A DNA stretch of 38,552 bases from Desulfurococcaceae archaeon (GTDB lineage Archaea; Thermoproteota; Thermoprotei_A; Sulfolobales; Desulfurococcaceae): contig JAJHQS010000011.1 in the NCBI GenBank assembly GCA_020833225.1, positions 1 to 38,552 of the forward strand, given 5' to 3'. The notes beneath the pieces are model-generated. The model was not told the DNA's origin, made no database searches, and saw only the letters and a program-made list of their open reading frames with translations. Shown here piece by piece: positions 24,393 to 32,785 of the stretch (position 1 is the first letter of the stretch; each line of letters opens with the position of its first letter). The position numbers were made by a program, and so were the translations under genes.

Positions 24393-25079
24393 ATGGGTGT
24401 AATAAAGTATTTAGGTCATAGTTTTTTTGAGGTAACTCTTACAGGACTTGACGGATCTATTAAAACAATAGTAATAGATCCATGGGTTGAGAATCCTCTT
24501 AGCCCTATTAAATTGAGTGACTATGAGAATAGGAAGCTTGATTATATTCTCATTACACATGATCATGAAGATCATATCGGAGATGCCGTGAAACTTGCAA
24601 AAATGACTAATGCAACTATAGTAGGAATATACGAGGTCGCATTATATGCGGAAGAAGAGGGAGTTAAGGGTATAGGAGGTAATATTGGTGGGGCCCTCAA
24701 AATACCAGATCTAGAAATAGTGCTTACTCCAGCAACGCATAGTAGTAATCGTGGTGTTCCAGTTGGTTTTATAGTGAGAGGACTTGACTTAAGCTTTTAT
24801 CATGCAGGGGATACGGGGCTCTTTAGTGAAATGTCATTTATAGGGGAGCTCTATAAGCCGGATGTGGCAATGTTACCTATAGGTGGACACTTCACCATGG
24901 GTATTCGTGAAGCTGTAAAGGCAGTAGAGTTAATTAAGCCAAAAATAGTGATACCAATGCATTATAATACCTTTCCAGTGATACAAGCGGATCCTCTAGT
25001 GTTCAAAAAATTAGTAGAAGAGTATATGACTGTTAAAGTTGTGGTATTAAAGCCTGGAGAAACTTATATATATCCGTAA
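24393..25079 (+). CDS. UPF0173 metal-dependent hydrolase (metallo-beta-lactamase fold)
   Basis: A 228-residue protein with the MBL-fold signature THDHEDHIGD (55-64), preceded by IVIDPW and followed by THSSNRGVPVGFI, FYHAGDTGLF and IPMHYNTFPVIQ, which supply the remaining metal ligands. UPF0173 members are uncharacterised hydrolases; the substrate is unknown. ATG at 24393, with GGTGAG upstream. No obvious operon partner; TyrRS starts 86 bp later on the same strand. Confidence 0.92.
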   Translation: MGVIKYLGHSFFEVTLTGLDGSIKTIVIDPWVENPLSPIKLSDYENRKLDYILITHDHEDHIGDAVKLAKMTNATIVGIYEVALYAEEEGVKGIGGNIGGALKIPDLEIVLTPATHSSNRGVPVGFIVRGLDLSFYHAGDTGLFSEMSFIGELYKPDVAMLPIGGHFTMGIREAVKAVELIKPKIVIPMHYNTFPVIQADPLVFKKLVEEYMTVKVVVLKPGETYIYP

Positions 25080-25165
25080 CGGTTTTAATAATAATGTTTA
25101 AATGTTGACTATATTAGTTAGATTTTTCTTTAAAGTTTCTTAAGTCTCTCTAGGGATGTTTGTGA

Positions 25166-26260
25166 ATGGATGTTGAGAAGAAAATAGATATAGTTGTTCG
25201 CAATACAATTGAAGTTGTAACTAAAGAGGAGCTCGTAAAGCTCTTAATAGAGAGGGAGAAAATTAGAGGTTATATTGGCTTTGAGCCGAGTGGGCTTATT
25301 CATATTGGCTGGCTTGTATGGATGTTTAAAGTTAGAGATCTTATAGATCTAGGTGTAGAATTTTATATTCTCGAGGCTACATGGCATGCTTATATTAATG
25401 ACAAGTTGGGAGGCGATATTGATCTTATTAGGAAGGCAGCAAGATTTACTAGGAGAGTGCTTGAGGCTGTAGGTGTGCCTGAAACAAGCGTTAAATATGT
25501 TGATGCAGAAGAGCTTGTTGACTCAAAAGAGTATTGGGGTATATTATTGAGGCTTGCTAAGAACACAACTCTTGCTAGAGTTAAACGTGCACTTACTATT
25601 ATGGGGAGAACTACTAGTGAAGCTGAATATGACTTCTCAAAGTTAATATATCCGCTGATGCAAGTAACAGATATATTTTACTTAGATTTAGACATAGCGT
25701 TAGGAGGTATAGATCAGAGGAAAGCACACATGTTAGCCAGAGATCTTGCCGAGAAACTTAAATTTAAGAAACCAGTAGCAATACACACTCCTATAATAAC
25801 TAGTATTAGAGGCCCCTTGAAAAAAACAATGCAATCTGGTGAAATCGAAATAGATGATGTCACCTCTGAGTTTAAAATGAGTAAGAGTAAGCCGGAGACA
25901 GCTATATTTATTCATGATTCTCCAGAAGCTGTGAGAAACAAGATATTATCAGCTTATTGTCCTCCTCGAGTTTTAGAATTTAACCCTGTGATTGAGATAA
26001 ATAAATACTTGCTTTTTCAACAGCCAGGATTTATATTACATATTGAAAGACCTAGCCAATATGGTGGACCAGTAGATATATATACTATAAGTGAGCTTGA
26101 AGAAGCTTATTTACAGGGGAAAATACACCCACTTGACTTAAAGAATGCGACCGCAGAGGCCCTTATAAAAATGTTAGAGAATATTAAGATAAAGCTTTTC
26201 TCTAGTAAAGAGACTGTTAAACTTCTTGAAGACCTAGAGAAAGCAAGAATTACTAGGTAA
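25166..26260 (+). CDS. tyrS: Tyrosyl-tRNA synthetase
   Basis: A 364-residue class I synthetase of the archaeal/eukaryotic type. The HIGH motif reads HIGW (46-49) after GFEPSG, and KMSKS is exact at 237-241. The tyrosine/tRNA-binding region QVTDIFYLDLDIALGGIDQRK lies at 166-186. The length suits the archaeal compact TyrRS without a C-terminal S4 domain. ATG at 25166, preceded by AGGGATG. Charges tRNA-Tyr in the cytosol. The tRNA-Ala gene follows 51 bp downstream. Confidence 0.96.
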   Translation: MDVEKKIDIVVRNTIEVVTKEELVKLLIEREKIRGYIGFEPSGLIHIGWLVWMFKVRDLIDLGVEFYILEATWHAYINDKLGGDIDLIRKAARFTRRVLEAVGVPETSVKYVDAEELVDSKEYWGILLRLAKNTTLARVKRALTIMGRTTSEAEYDFSKLIYPLMQVTDIFYLDLDIALGGIDQRKAHMLARDLAEKLKFKKPVAIHTPIITSIRGPLKKTMQSGEIEIDDVTSEFKMSKSKPETAIFIHDSPEAVRNKILSAYCPPRVLEFNPVIEINKYLLFQQPGFILHIERPSQYGGPVDIYTISELEEAYLQGKIHPLDLKNATAEALIKMLENIKIKLFSSKETVKLLEDLEKARITR

Positions 26261-26311
26261 AATACTATGGTTATTTTTAAACCCCTAATAGTAGTCAATG
26301 TGTATAGTGGT

Positions 26312-26415
<104 letters not shown>

Positions 26416-26465
26416 CAAAACTTTCTTAATAGTTTAAATCTTAAATAATAGTGGTGACCAAATCT

Positions 26466-27560
26466 GTGAGTAGCACAGATCTCTCCACATTGCTACAAGT
26501 GGCTTGGCTTATAATATTTATATTAATCATTACAGGTTTATATCAACGCATACAATTGAAATTATGGATTTTAAATATTAAGATAAGACTTAACACTATA
26601 AAGAGCATATTTGAGGAGGATAAAATTAGAGTAAAAAATATGTTACGTAATATGGGTCTCGCGACATCTGAAGTACTACTTACAAGACTATTAGACTTCT
26701 TTACTATTGAACCAGTTAGCATAGAGCCTACAGATATTATTAAGCGAATGGATCATTTACTTAGACTAACAGAGAACTCTATTAAAAAACTCGTTGAGGA
26801 GGCTCTTCCTAATATTGGTAAAAATGAGCGTAGTTTAGTTGAATCAACTATATCTATTGTTGCAGCAATTGGTTTAATATACAAAATAGTAAGACATTAT
26901 ATTATACAAGGTGAGAGAGAGGAGAATTATATATTAATAATGCAACTTACATATTTAATGCCACAAATTCTCAAAATAACTAAAATATATCACGAAGCTC
27001 TAGATGCATTTATGTATGGTAAACCTATTGGTGACGGTGTAGGTCCACTTGTAGCGTATATGTTAGCTGAGAAGTGTAATGTGACGTCTAAGAGAGTTAT
27101 TGACGATACTAGTGTACTCGAAGCTGTATATAAGGATAGAAAACTCATTATCGTTAAAGCAGAGGGTCCTGGCAGTAATGTAGGACACCCTGGTGCTGTT
27201 ATTAATAGAATTGTTGAAGAGCTTAACGGCAATGTAAACCTGATCTTGACAATTGATGCAGCTCTAAAATTAGAGGGAGAAGACAGTGGATCAATAGCTG
27301 AAGGTGTAGGTGCGGCTATAGGCGATCCTGGACCAGAGAAAATAGCGATAGAGAGGGCAGCATCTAAATATAATATTCCACTTAGAGCCTTGGTTATTAA
27401 GATGGATTTAAGAGAAGCCTTAACAGTAATAAGAAAAAAGATCTATGAGTCCTGTGAAGCAGCGGTATCATATATTGATAGAATAATAGAGGAGTCTACG
27501 ACTAAAGGCTCTACAATAATAATTGCAGGTATAGGCAACACCATGGGAATACCGGGATAA
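26466..27560 (+). CDS. DUF1512 membrane-anchored archaeal protein
   Basis: A 364-residue protein. A single N-terminal membrane segment (about residues 7-28, LSTLLQVAWLIIFILIITGL) is followed by a long soluble domain with conserved patches: YGKPIGDGVGPLVAYML, KAEGPGSNVGHPGAVI, EGEDSGSIAEGVGAAIGDPGPE and IIIAGIGNTMGIPG at the very end. These match the archaeal DUF1512 family, whose function is unknown. GTG at 26466 has GGTGA 9 nt upstream; an in-frame GTG at 26451 would overlap that site. TATA-like AGTTTAAATC at 26431-26440. Topology predicts an anchored domain, probably cytosolic. Confidence 0.85.
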   Translation: MSSTDLSTLLQVAWLIIFILIITGLYQRIQLKLWILNIKIRLNTIKSIFEEDKIRVKNMLRNMGLATSEVLLTRLLDFFTIEPVSIEPTDIIKRMDHLLRLTENSIKKLVEEALPNIGKNERSLVESTISIVAAIGLIYKIVRHYIIQGEREENYILIMQLTYLMPQILKITKIYHEALDAFMYGKPIGDGVGPLVAYMLAEKCNVTSKRVIDDTSVLEAVYKDRKLIIVKAEGPGSNVGHPGAVINRIVEELNGNVNLILTIDAALKLEGEDSGSIAEGVGAAIGDPGPEKIAIERAASKYNIPLRALVIKMDLREALTVIRKKIYESCEAAVSYIDRIIEESTTKGSTIIIAGIGNTMGIPG

Positions 27561-27690
27561 TACATCTCACTATAAATAATAAATACTCCATAGTCTAATC
27601 TCTACTCAACTTTGATAGAAGATTAAAGATTTATAAGCCTAAAACACCTCCCCACTATGGGGAGCATGGTCTCTAGTAGCGGTGATCTAT

Positions 27691-27954
27691 GTGGACAACT
27701 ACACCGAAGTATTTTTATTGGCACTACTTATACTACTGGTACTCTACATGATCTATGAATCATATATCAAGAAGAGAAGAGAGAAAGAATCAACGTATGT
27801 TACAAGAGAAGCATTAATATGTCTAAACTGTAGATATGTTATTGAAAAAGATTTTGAACCAGGGGATTTCATAGGTTTAATAAAAGATACTTGTCCTAGA
27901 TGTGGCGGAAAAATGAAAATTAAAGGCATTTACGGCGTAGAAGTAAGAATTTAA
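27691..27954 (+). CDS. Small membrane protein with C-terminal zinc ribbon
   Basis: An 87-residue protein: residues 7-24 form one membrane helix (VFLLALLILLVLYMIYES), then a basic stop-transfer stretch (KKRREK) and a soluble zinc ribbon, CLNC...CPRCGGKM. I do not recognise a named family. GTG at 27691 has GGTG 6 nt upstream, whereas the in-frame GTG 27682 lies within that site. Upstream, CTCCCC (27648-27653) and GGGGAG (27659-27664) form a 6-bp hairpin in the probable leader, after TATA-like ATTTATAAG at 27629-27637. The stop codon overlaps the A/T box that probably drives 5S rRNA. Confidence 0.65.
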   Translation: MDNYTEVFLLALLILLVLYMIYESYIKKRREKESTYVTREALICLNCRYVIEKDFEPGDFIGLIKDTCPRCGGKMKIKGIYGVEVRI

Positions 27955-27980
27955 AAACCAAAAATGTAATATATGAGAAA

Positions 27981-28111
27981 GGCGCCCGACTCGGCCATAG
28001 TGGCCGGGCAACACCCGGTCTCATTTCGAACCCGGAAGTTAAGCCGGCCACGTCAGGGCGGCCGTGAGGTCCGCGAGGCCTCGCAGCCGCTCTGAGCTGA
28101 GATCGGGCGCC
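27981..28111 (+). rRNA. 5S ribosomal RNA
   Basis: Helix I closes perfectly: GGCGCCCGA (27981-27989) with TCGGGCGCC (28103-28111). The 5S core signatures are present in order: GGCAACACCCGGTCTCATTTC, CGAACCCGGAAGTTAAGCC, and the 3' half with GGTCCGCGAGGCCTCGC, CTGAGCTGAGA. It stands alone, not linked to 16S/23S, as is usual in crenarchaea. A TTTAAAAACC box at 27952-27961, overlapping the end of the upstream gene, is at promoter distance. Exact ends may shift by 1 to 3 nt. Confidence 0.95.
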
Positions 28112-28224
28112 CCTTTAACCTCTTCTAATTAAAATAAAACTTCATAAAGCGCTAGAAGGTTTTGTGTTAATAGCGCTTATAAGTCTCTAATGCAGATTTT
28201 GAAGTAGTGTATTGCGGTGTTATA

Positions 28225-28512
28225 ATGGTAGTGTTTTGTCCGAAGTGTGGTTCAATAATGGTGCCTACTAGAAAAGAGGGGGCTGTATACTTAAAGTGTA
28301 GTAAGTGTGGTTATGAAGTAAAAAGTGAAGGATCCAGAAAATATGACATTAAACACCAGGTAGAGTCTAGTAAACGTGTCTTAACAGCAACTACTAGTGA
28401 GGCTCGAGATACAAAGCTTTCTCCCGAAGATCGCGAGATGCTACGTGAGTATTATGAGATTTTTCTCGAGGAGTTTGAGCGTAGTGAAACAGAAGAACAA
28501 GAATCAGAGTAG
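28225..28512 (+). CDS. TFS/RPB9-like zinc-ribbon protein lacking the C-terminal TFIIS domain
   Basis: A 95-residue protein. The N-terminal ribbon FCPKCGSIMVPTRKEG ... CSKCGYEV is that of archaeal TFS / RNA polymerase subunit RPB9. TFS normally continues with a second (TFIIS) ribbon carrying the acidic hairpin that stimulates transcript cleavage; here the rest is instead an acidic helix (DREMLREYYEIFLEEFERSETEEQESE) with no cysteine. It can dock on the polymerase in principle but should lack cleavage activity (inference). ATG 28225 has GGTG 5 nt upstream. No frameshift is visible that would restore a second ribbon downstream. Confidence 0.8.
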   Translation: MVVFCPKCGSIMVPTRKEGAVYLKCSKCGYEVKSEGSRKYDIKHQVESSKRVLTATTSEARDTKLSPEDREMLREYYEIFLEEFERSETEEQESE

Positions 28513-28647
28513 TCAGATGAGAGGAGATAACTCTTCATCACTCAGAGCCGTCACCAAACATCATTCATGTTTCTTATTCTACTCTTAAGGGTTTTAATAT
28601 TTTCTAATTAAACTAAAATATTTCTTCTAAAAGTAGTAGGTGTGCTT

Positions 28648-30453
28648 ATGGTTAGAGTAGCTGTTATAGATAGAGATTATTGTAAGCCAAGTAAGTGTAA
28701 TCTTGAGTGTATTAGGTTTTGTCCAATTAATAAGAGTAAAAAGAAAAAAGCAATTGATCTTGTAGAGGATAAGAGTAGAGTTGTCATATTTGAAGATATA
28801 TGTGTCGGTTGTGGTATATGTGTTAAGAAATGTCCCTTTAACGCAATATCAATAGTTAATCTGCCAGATGAATTAGAGAAGGTTTTAATTCACCGCTATG
28901 GAGAAAATATGTTTAAACTATACAATTTACCAACTCCTAAAATCGGATATGTATTAGGTATTATTGGACGTAATGGATCGGGTAAGTCTACGAGTATAAA
29001 GATATTATCAGGTCAACTTAAGCCTAATCTTGGAAAATATAATAATCCACCTGACTGGGATGAGGTTATAAGAACTTTTCGCGGGACGGAGCTTCAAGCA
29101 TATTTGTCAAAATTAGCTAACAACGAAATTAAAGCTGTTGTTAAACCGCAGTATATTGAAGCAGCACGAAGAATTCTTAAGGGTACTGTGAATGAGCTAT
29201 TAAAGAGAGTAGACGAGAGAGGTGTTTCTGGCGATCTCATTAAGGCTTTAAATCTTGAAAATATTTTAAATAGGAGTATTAGTGAGCTTAGTGGTGGAGA
29301 GTTACAGAAATTTTTAATAGCAGTGGTATTATCTAAAAATGCAAATGCATACTTCTTTGATGAGCCATGTAGTTACTTAGACATCAGAGAGAGGTTACGT
29401 GTAGCTAGAACTATTATGGAGTTTACAAATCCGGAAGAGAACTATGTTGTTGTAGTTGAGCATGACTTAATGATCTTAGATTATATATCAGATTATGTTG
29501 TGATAATGTATGGTGAACCAGGAGTTTATGGTATATCCTCAAAACCGTATTCTACTAGGGCAGGAATAAATCACTATCTTGCAGGTTATTTACCAGCAGA
29601 GAATATGCTTATACGTGAAGAAGAAGTGAAATTTAAGATCTCTACTAAAGAAAAGCCTGTGGAGGAGCAAAAATACCCTATTTTAGAGTGGAGTAATATA
29701 GAGTTTACATATCCTTCCTCAGGATTTAAACTAGTAGTAGCTGAGGGTAAGGCTTATAGTGGGGAAGTTGTAAGCTTTGTTGGACCAAATGGCATAGGTA
29801 AAACAACGTTTCTGAAAATACTCAGTGGCGAGCTTAAACCAGTATCTGGAGAAGTTCTTATTAAGCCAGGGAATATAGCGATTAAACCACAAGAAGTTTC
29901 ACCAGCAATATTCAGTGAAGAAACTGTTATAGCTAATTTAAAAAGAGCGTCACAGCTAGCGGTAGATCCCACATCGTGGTTATACATGGAGCTCGTTAAG
30001 AGACTTAGAATTAATAAGCTCCTTGAGAGAAACATTAGAGATTTGAGTGGTGGTGAGTTACAGAAGGTAGCTGTGGCAGTAACACTTGCTCAAGAAGCAG
30101 ATGTTTATTTTCTAGATGAACCCTCAGCGTATTTAGATGTTGAAGAGAGGATAACAGTAGCGAGGGTTATTAGAAGGATTGTCGGGGAGAAGAATAAGAC
30201 AGCTATTGTTGTAGAACACGACTTAATGTTAGAGACGTTTGTTAGTGATAGAATAATAGTCTTTTGGGGCGAGCCCTCAGTCAGTGGAGAAGCGTCTCAA
30301 CCCCTAGATCCACAGAGAGGATTAAATGAGCTTTTAAAATACCTTGATATAACAGTGCGGAGAGATCCTGGTTCCGGAAGGCCGAGGATAAATAAGCCTG
30401 GATCTGTTCTAGATAGGGAGCAGAGACAGAAAGGCATATATTACGAGGTGTAG
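28648..30453 (+). CDS. abce1: Ribosome recycling ATPase ABCE1 (Rli1)
   Basis: A 601-residue protein that splits ribosomes into subunits after termination. The N-terminal domain binds two 4Fe-4S clusters with eight cysteines (CKPSKCNLECIRFCP and CVGCGICVKKCP). Two ABC modules follow: Walker A GRNGSGKST with signature LSGGELQKF and FFDEP, and GPNGIGKTT with LSGGELQKV and FLDEP, joined by the hinge. The length is normal. ATG 28648 with GGTG 5 nt upstream replaces the GTG at 28642 within that site. Its neighbours (5S rRNA, TFS-like) are also information-processing genes. Confidence 0.97.
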   Translation: MVRVAVIDRDYCKPSKCNLECIRFCPINKSKKKKAIDLVEDKSRVVIFEDICVGCGICVKKCPFNAISIVNLPDELEKVLIHRYGENMFKLYNLPTPKIGYVLGIIGRNGSGKSTSIKILSGQLKPNLGKYNNPPDWDEVIRTFRGTELQAYLSKLANNEIKAVVKPQYIEAARRILKGTVNELLKRVDERGVSGDLIKALNLENILNRSISELSGGELQKFLIAVVLSKNANAYFFDEPCSYLDIRERLRVARTIMEFTNPEENYVVVVEHDLMILDYISDYVVIMYGEPGVYGISSKPYSTRAGINHYLAGYLPAENMLIREEEVKFKISTKEKPVEEQKYPILEWSNIEFTYPSSGFKLVVAEGKAYSGEVVSFVGPNGIGKTTFLKILSGELKPVSGEVLIKPGNIAIKPQEVSPAIFSEETVIANLKRASQLAVDPTSWLYMELVKRLRINKLLERNIRDLSGGELQKVAVAVTLAQEADVYFLDEPSAYLDVEERITVARVIRRIVGEKNKTAIVVEHDLMLETFVSDRIIVFWGEPSVSGEASQPLDPQRGLNELLKYLDITVRRDPGSGRPRINKPGSVLDREQRQKGIYYEV

Positions 30454-30532
30454 TAGTTTATTTAAAAAATATTAATAATAGAAAATTCACGTTTATTTAA
30501 CCCTTTATTGGTCTTTAGAAATGGTGGGGTAT

Positions 30533-31678
30533 ATGGCTGAGAAAGTTACCTTGTCAGTGATAAAAGCAGATGTTGGGAGTATTGCGGGTCATCATGTTGT
30601 GCACCCTGACCAACTTGCAGCTGCCACGAAAATTCTAGCTGAAGCTAAGCAGAAAGGTGTTATAATAGATTTCTATGTTACCCACGTAGGTGATGATTTA
30701 CAGTTAATTATGACTCATACTAAAGGGCCTGATCACGCCGAGATACATGGATTAGCGTGGAATGCATTTCAGGCGGCAGCTAAAGTTGCACGTGAATTAA
30801 AACTATATGCAGCAGGCCAAGATCTGCTCTCAGAGGCGTTTTCAGGTAATGTGAGAGGTATGGGTCCTGGAGTAGCTGAGCTGGAGATGGAGGAGAGGCC
30901 TTCAGAGCCTGTTATAACATTTCACGCTGATAAGACTGAACCTGGAGCTTTTAACCTGCCACTCTTCAGGGTTTTTGCGGATCCCTTTAATACAGCAGGT
31001 CTTGTGATAGATCCGAAAATGCATGGTGGCTTTATTTTTGAAGTTTATGATGTTCAAGAAGGTAAGAGCGTTCTGTTAAGATCTCCTGAGGAAATGTACG
31101 ATATATTGGCTCTTATTGGAACTACAGGCAGGTATATTATTAGGAGAGTTTATAGGAAAAGCGATAACTTATTAGCGGCTGTTGTTAGTGTAGAGAGATT
31201 GAATTTAATTGCAGGCAGATATGTGGGTAAAGATGACCCAGTAGCTATTGTGAGAACTCAACATGGACTACCAGCAGTTGGCGAGGTTTTAGAGGCATTT
31301 ACATTTCCACATCTCGTAGCTGGGTGGATGAGGGGCAGTCATTATGGTCCACTAATGCCCGTGCCAGCGAGATATGCTAAAGTTACTAGGTTTGATGGTC
31401 CACCAAGAATAATAGCTCTCGGCTGGAATATTAGTAAGGGTAGATTAATTGGTCCAGTAGACCTCTTTGACGATGTTGCGTTTGACGAGACGAGGAGGTT
31501 AGCTCAAGTAGTAGCTGAGTATATTAGGCGTCATGGGCCATTCATGCCACATAGACTTGGACCTGAGGAAATGGAGTATACAACACTTCCAGATGTACTT
31601 GAGAGGTTAAAAGATCGATTTGTGAAAACAGAAGAGGTTAAAGTGATTAAGAAACATAGTGAAATGCTTTCTGGATAA
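30533..31678 (+). CDS. fbp: Fructose-1,6-bisphosphate aldolase/phosphatase (FBPA/P)
   Basis: A 381-residue bifunctional gluconeogenic enzyme of archaea that condenses DHAP and GAP and then dephosphorylates the product to fructose-6-phosphate. Characteristic segments: LSVIKADVGSIAGHHVVHP, THVGDDLQLIMTH, GQDLLSEAFSGNVRGMGPG, FHADKTEPGAFNLP and GSHYGPLMPVP, with many Asp residues for the Mg ions. ATG 30533 has GGTGGGG upstream; an ATG at 30521 is in frame but lies on that site. The triosephosphate isomerase gene begins 33 nt after the stop, so DHAP/GAP supply and use are encoded side by side. Confidence 0.96.
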   Translation: MAEKVTLSVIKADVGSIAGHHVVHPDQLAAATKILAEAKQKGVIIDFYVTHVGDDLQLIMTHTKGPDHAEIHGLAWNAFQAAAKVARELKLYAAGQDLLSEAFSGNVRGMGPGVAELEMEERPSEPVITFHADKTEPGAFNLPLFRVFADPFNTAGLVIDPKMHGGFIFEVYDVQEGKSVLLRSPEEMYDILALIGTTGRYIIRRVYRKSDNLLAAVVSVERLNLIAGRYVGKDDPVAIVRTQHGLPAVGEVLEAFTFPHLVAGWMRGSHYGPLMPVPARYAKVTRFDGPPRIIALGWNISKGRLIGPVDLFDDVAFDETRRLAQVVAEYIRRHGPFMPHRLGPEEMEYTTLPDVLERLKDRFVKTEEVKVIKKHSEMLSG

Positions 31679-31711
31679 TAATTTTTAGTTAACTTTTTAA
31701 AGGTGTTTTTG

Positions 31712-32428
31712 ATGCATGCGGTTAAGCCTATATTAGCTATTAATTTTAAAGCATATTATCCTCAAAGTTTTGGTATTTATGCTCTAAATATTGCAAAAGC
31801 AGCTGTTAAGGTTAAAGAAGAGCTAAGTGATGTAGAAATAATATTAGCTCCTCCATTCACAGAACTTTATAGAGTTATTAGGGAAGTTGAGGGATCAGGC
31901 GTTAAAGTCTTTGCTCAACACGCAGATCCACTAGAACCTGGTGCAATAACGGGTTTTATACCTTTAGAGGGGCTCAAAGATCTGGGCGTTAATGGTGTTA
32001 TTTTAAATCACAGTGAACACAGGTTAAAATTAAGTGAGATATTTTACTTAATTAAAAAAGCAAAAAACTTGGGATTAGAGGTTTTAGTTTGCAGTGATGA
32101 ACCTGAGATAGGGGCTTCTATAGCCCTCCTAGAGCCGGACATGATTGCTATTGAACCACCTGAACTCATAGGTACTGGTATAAGTGTAAGTAAAGCTAAA
32201 CCAGAAGTTATAACTAGAAGTGTGTCACTTATTAGTAGAGTAAATAAACGAGTAAAGATATTAACAGGTGCAGGGATATCTACAGGGGAAGATGTATATA
32301 TAGCTATAAGACTTGGAACAATAGGTGTTCTCGTAGCATCAGCTATAGTTAAAGCCAAAGACCCCTATAACATAATGAGGGAAATGGCTTTTAACTCTAT
32401 TAAAGCACTTAAAGAGAAAAACTCATAA
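31712..32428 (+). CDS. tpiA: Triosephosphate isomerase, archaeal type
   Basis: A 238-residue enzyme interconverting DHAP and GAP; archaeal forms are shorter than bacterial ones, as here. Catalytic residues are visible: Asn11 and Lys13 in INFKAY, His100 in NHSEHR and Glu148 in IAIEPPELIGTG; the phosphate loop GAGIST follows. ATG 31712 has GGTG 6 nt upstream; the GTG at 31703 lies inside that site. It follows the FBPA/P gene directly and is probably cotranscribed. tRNA-Thr starts 28 nt after the stop. Confidence 0.96.
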   Translation: MHAVKPILAINFKAYYPQSFGIYALNIAKAAVKVKEELSDVEIILAPPFTELYRVIREVEGSGVKVFAQHADPLEPGAITGFIPLEGLKDLGVNGVILNHSEHRLKLSEIFYLIKKAKNLGLEVLVCSDEPEIGASIALLEPDMIAIEPPELIGTGISVSKAKPEVITRSVSLISRVNKRVKILTGAGISTGEDVYIAIRLGTIGVLVASAIVKAKDPYNIMREMAFNSIKALKEKNS

Positions 32429-32456
32429 AAAACCTTAAAATAAAGTGTTTTTAGAG

Positions 32457-32557
32457 GCCGCCGTAGCTCAGCCTGGTAGAGCGCCGGCCTCGTATGGTTA
32501 GAAGAATACCGGAGTCGAGAGAGCCGGTGGGCGCGGGTTCAAATCCCGCCGGCGGCT
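32457..32557 (+). tRNA. tRNA-Thr (CGU), with a 27-nt intron after position 37
   Basis: Acceptor GCCGCCG (32457-32463) pairs with CGGCGGC (32550-32556); the discriminator is U, as usual for archaeal tRNA-Thr. The anticodon CGT is at 32491-32493 within stem CCGGC/GCCGG. Intron 32495-32521 leaves a 74-nt mature tRNA. The splice structure is clean: CTCG (32489-32492) pairs with CGAG (32516-32519) between two 3-nt bulges. A TATA-like CTTAAAATA at 32433-32441 lies just upstream, after the tpiA stop. Confidence 0.94.
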
Positions 32558-32698
32558 TAACTAAAGAAACACGCATTATCTAATTCTAGAACTTACAGAA
32601 AAATACCCATCGTCGATGTAAAGGTCTCATACAACTTTCTCTACATCTTTTAAATTCTTATTTTTTAAAGAGATAATTGGAATAGGGGAGATTTAATC

Positions 32699-32782
32699 AT
32701 GAAGTGGCTACTTGAAGAAGAATGGGAAGAAGAGTGGGAGGAAGAAGAGTGGGAAGAGGAGTGGGAAGAAGAAGAGTGGTGA
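32699..32782 (+). CDS. 27-residue Trp/Glu-repeat microprotein (putative)
   Basis: An ATG-initiated frame of 28 codons. After MKWLL the product contains only Glu and Trp: EEEWEEEWEEEEWEEEWEEEEW, with tryptophans at 3, 9, 13, 18, 22 and 27, so that runs of three and four Glu alternate (a 9-residue period). Upstream, AGGGGAG lies at ribosome-binding distance and TTTTTTAAAGAG (32661-32672) at TATA distance, which favours expression. The stop lies 3 nt from the end of the convergent Cgi121-like gene. I know of no family with this pattern. It could instead be a chance purine tract (GAA/GAG/TGG), so expression needs proof. Confidence 0.5.
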   Translation: MKWLLEEEWEEEWEEEEWEEEWEEEEW

Positions 32783-32785
32783 GAG

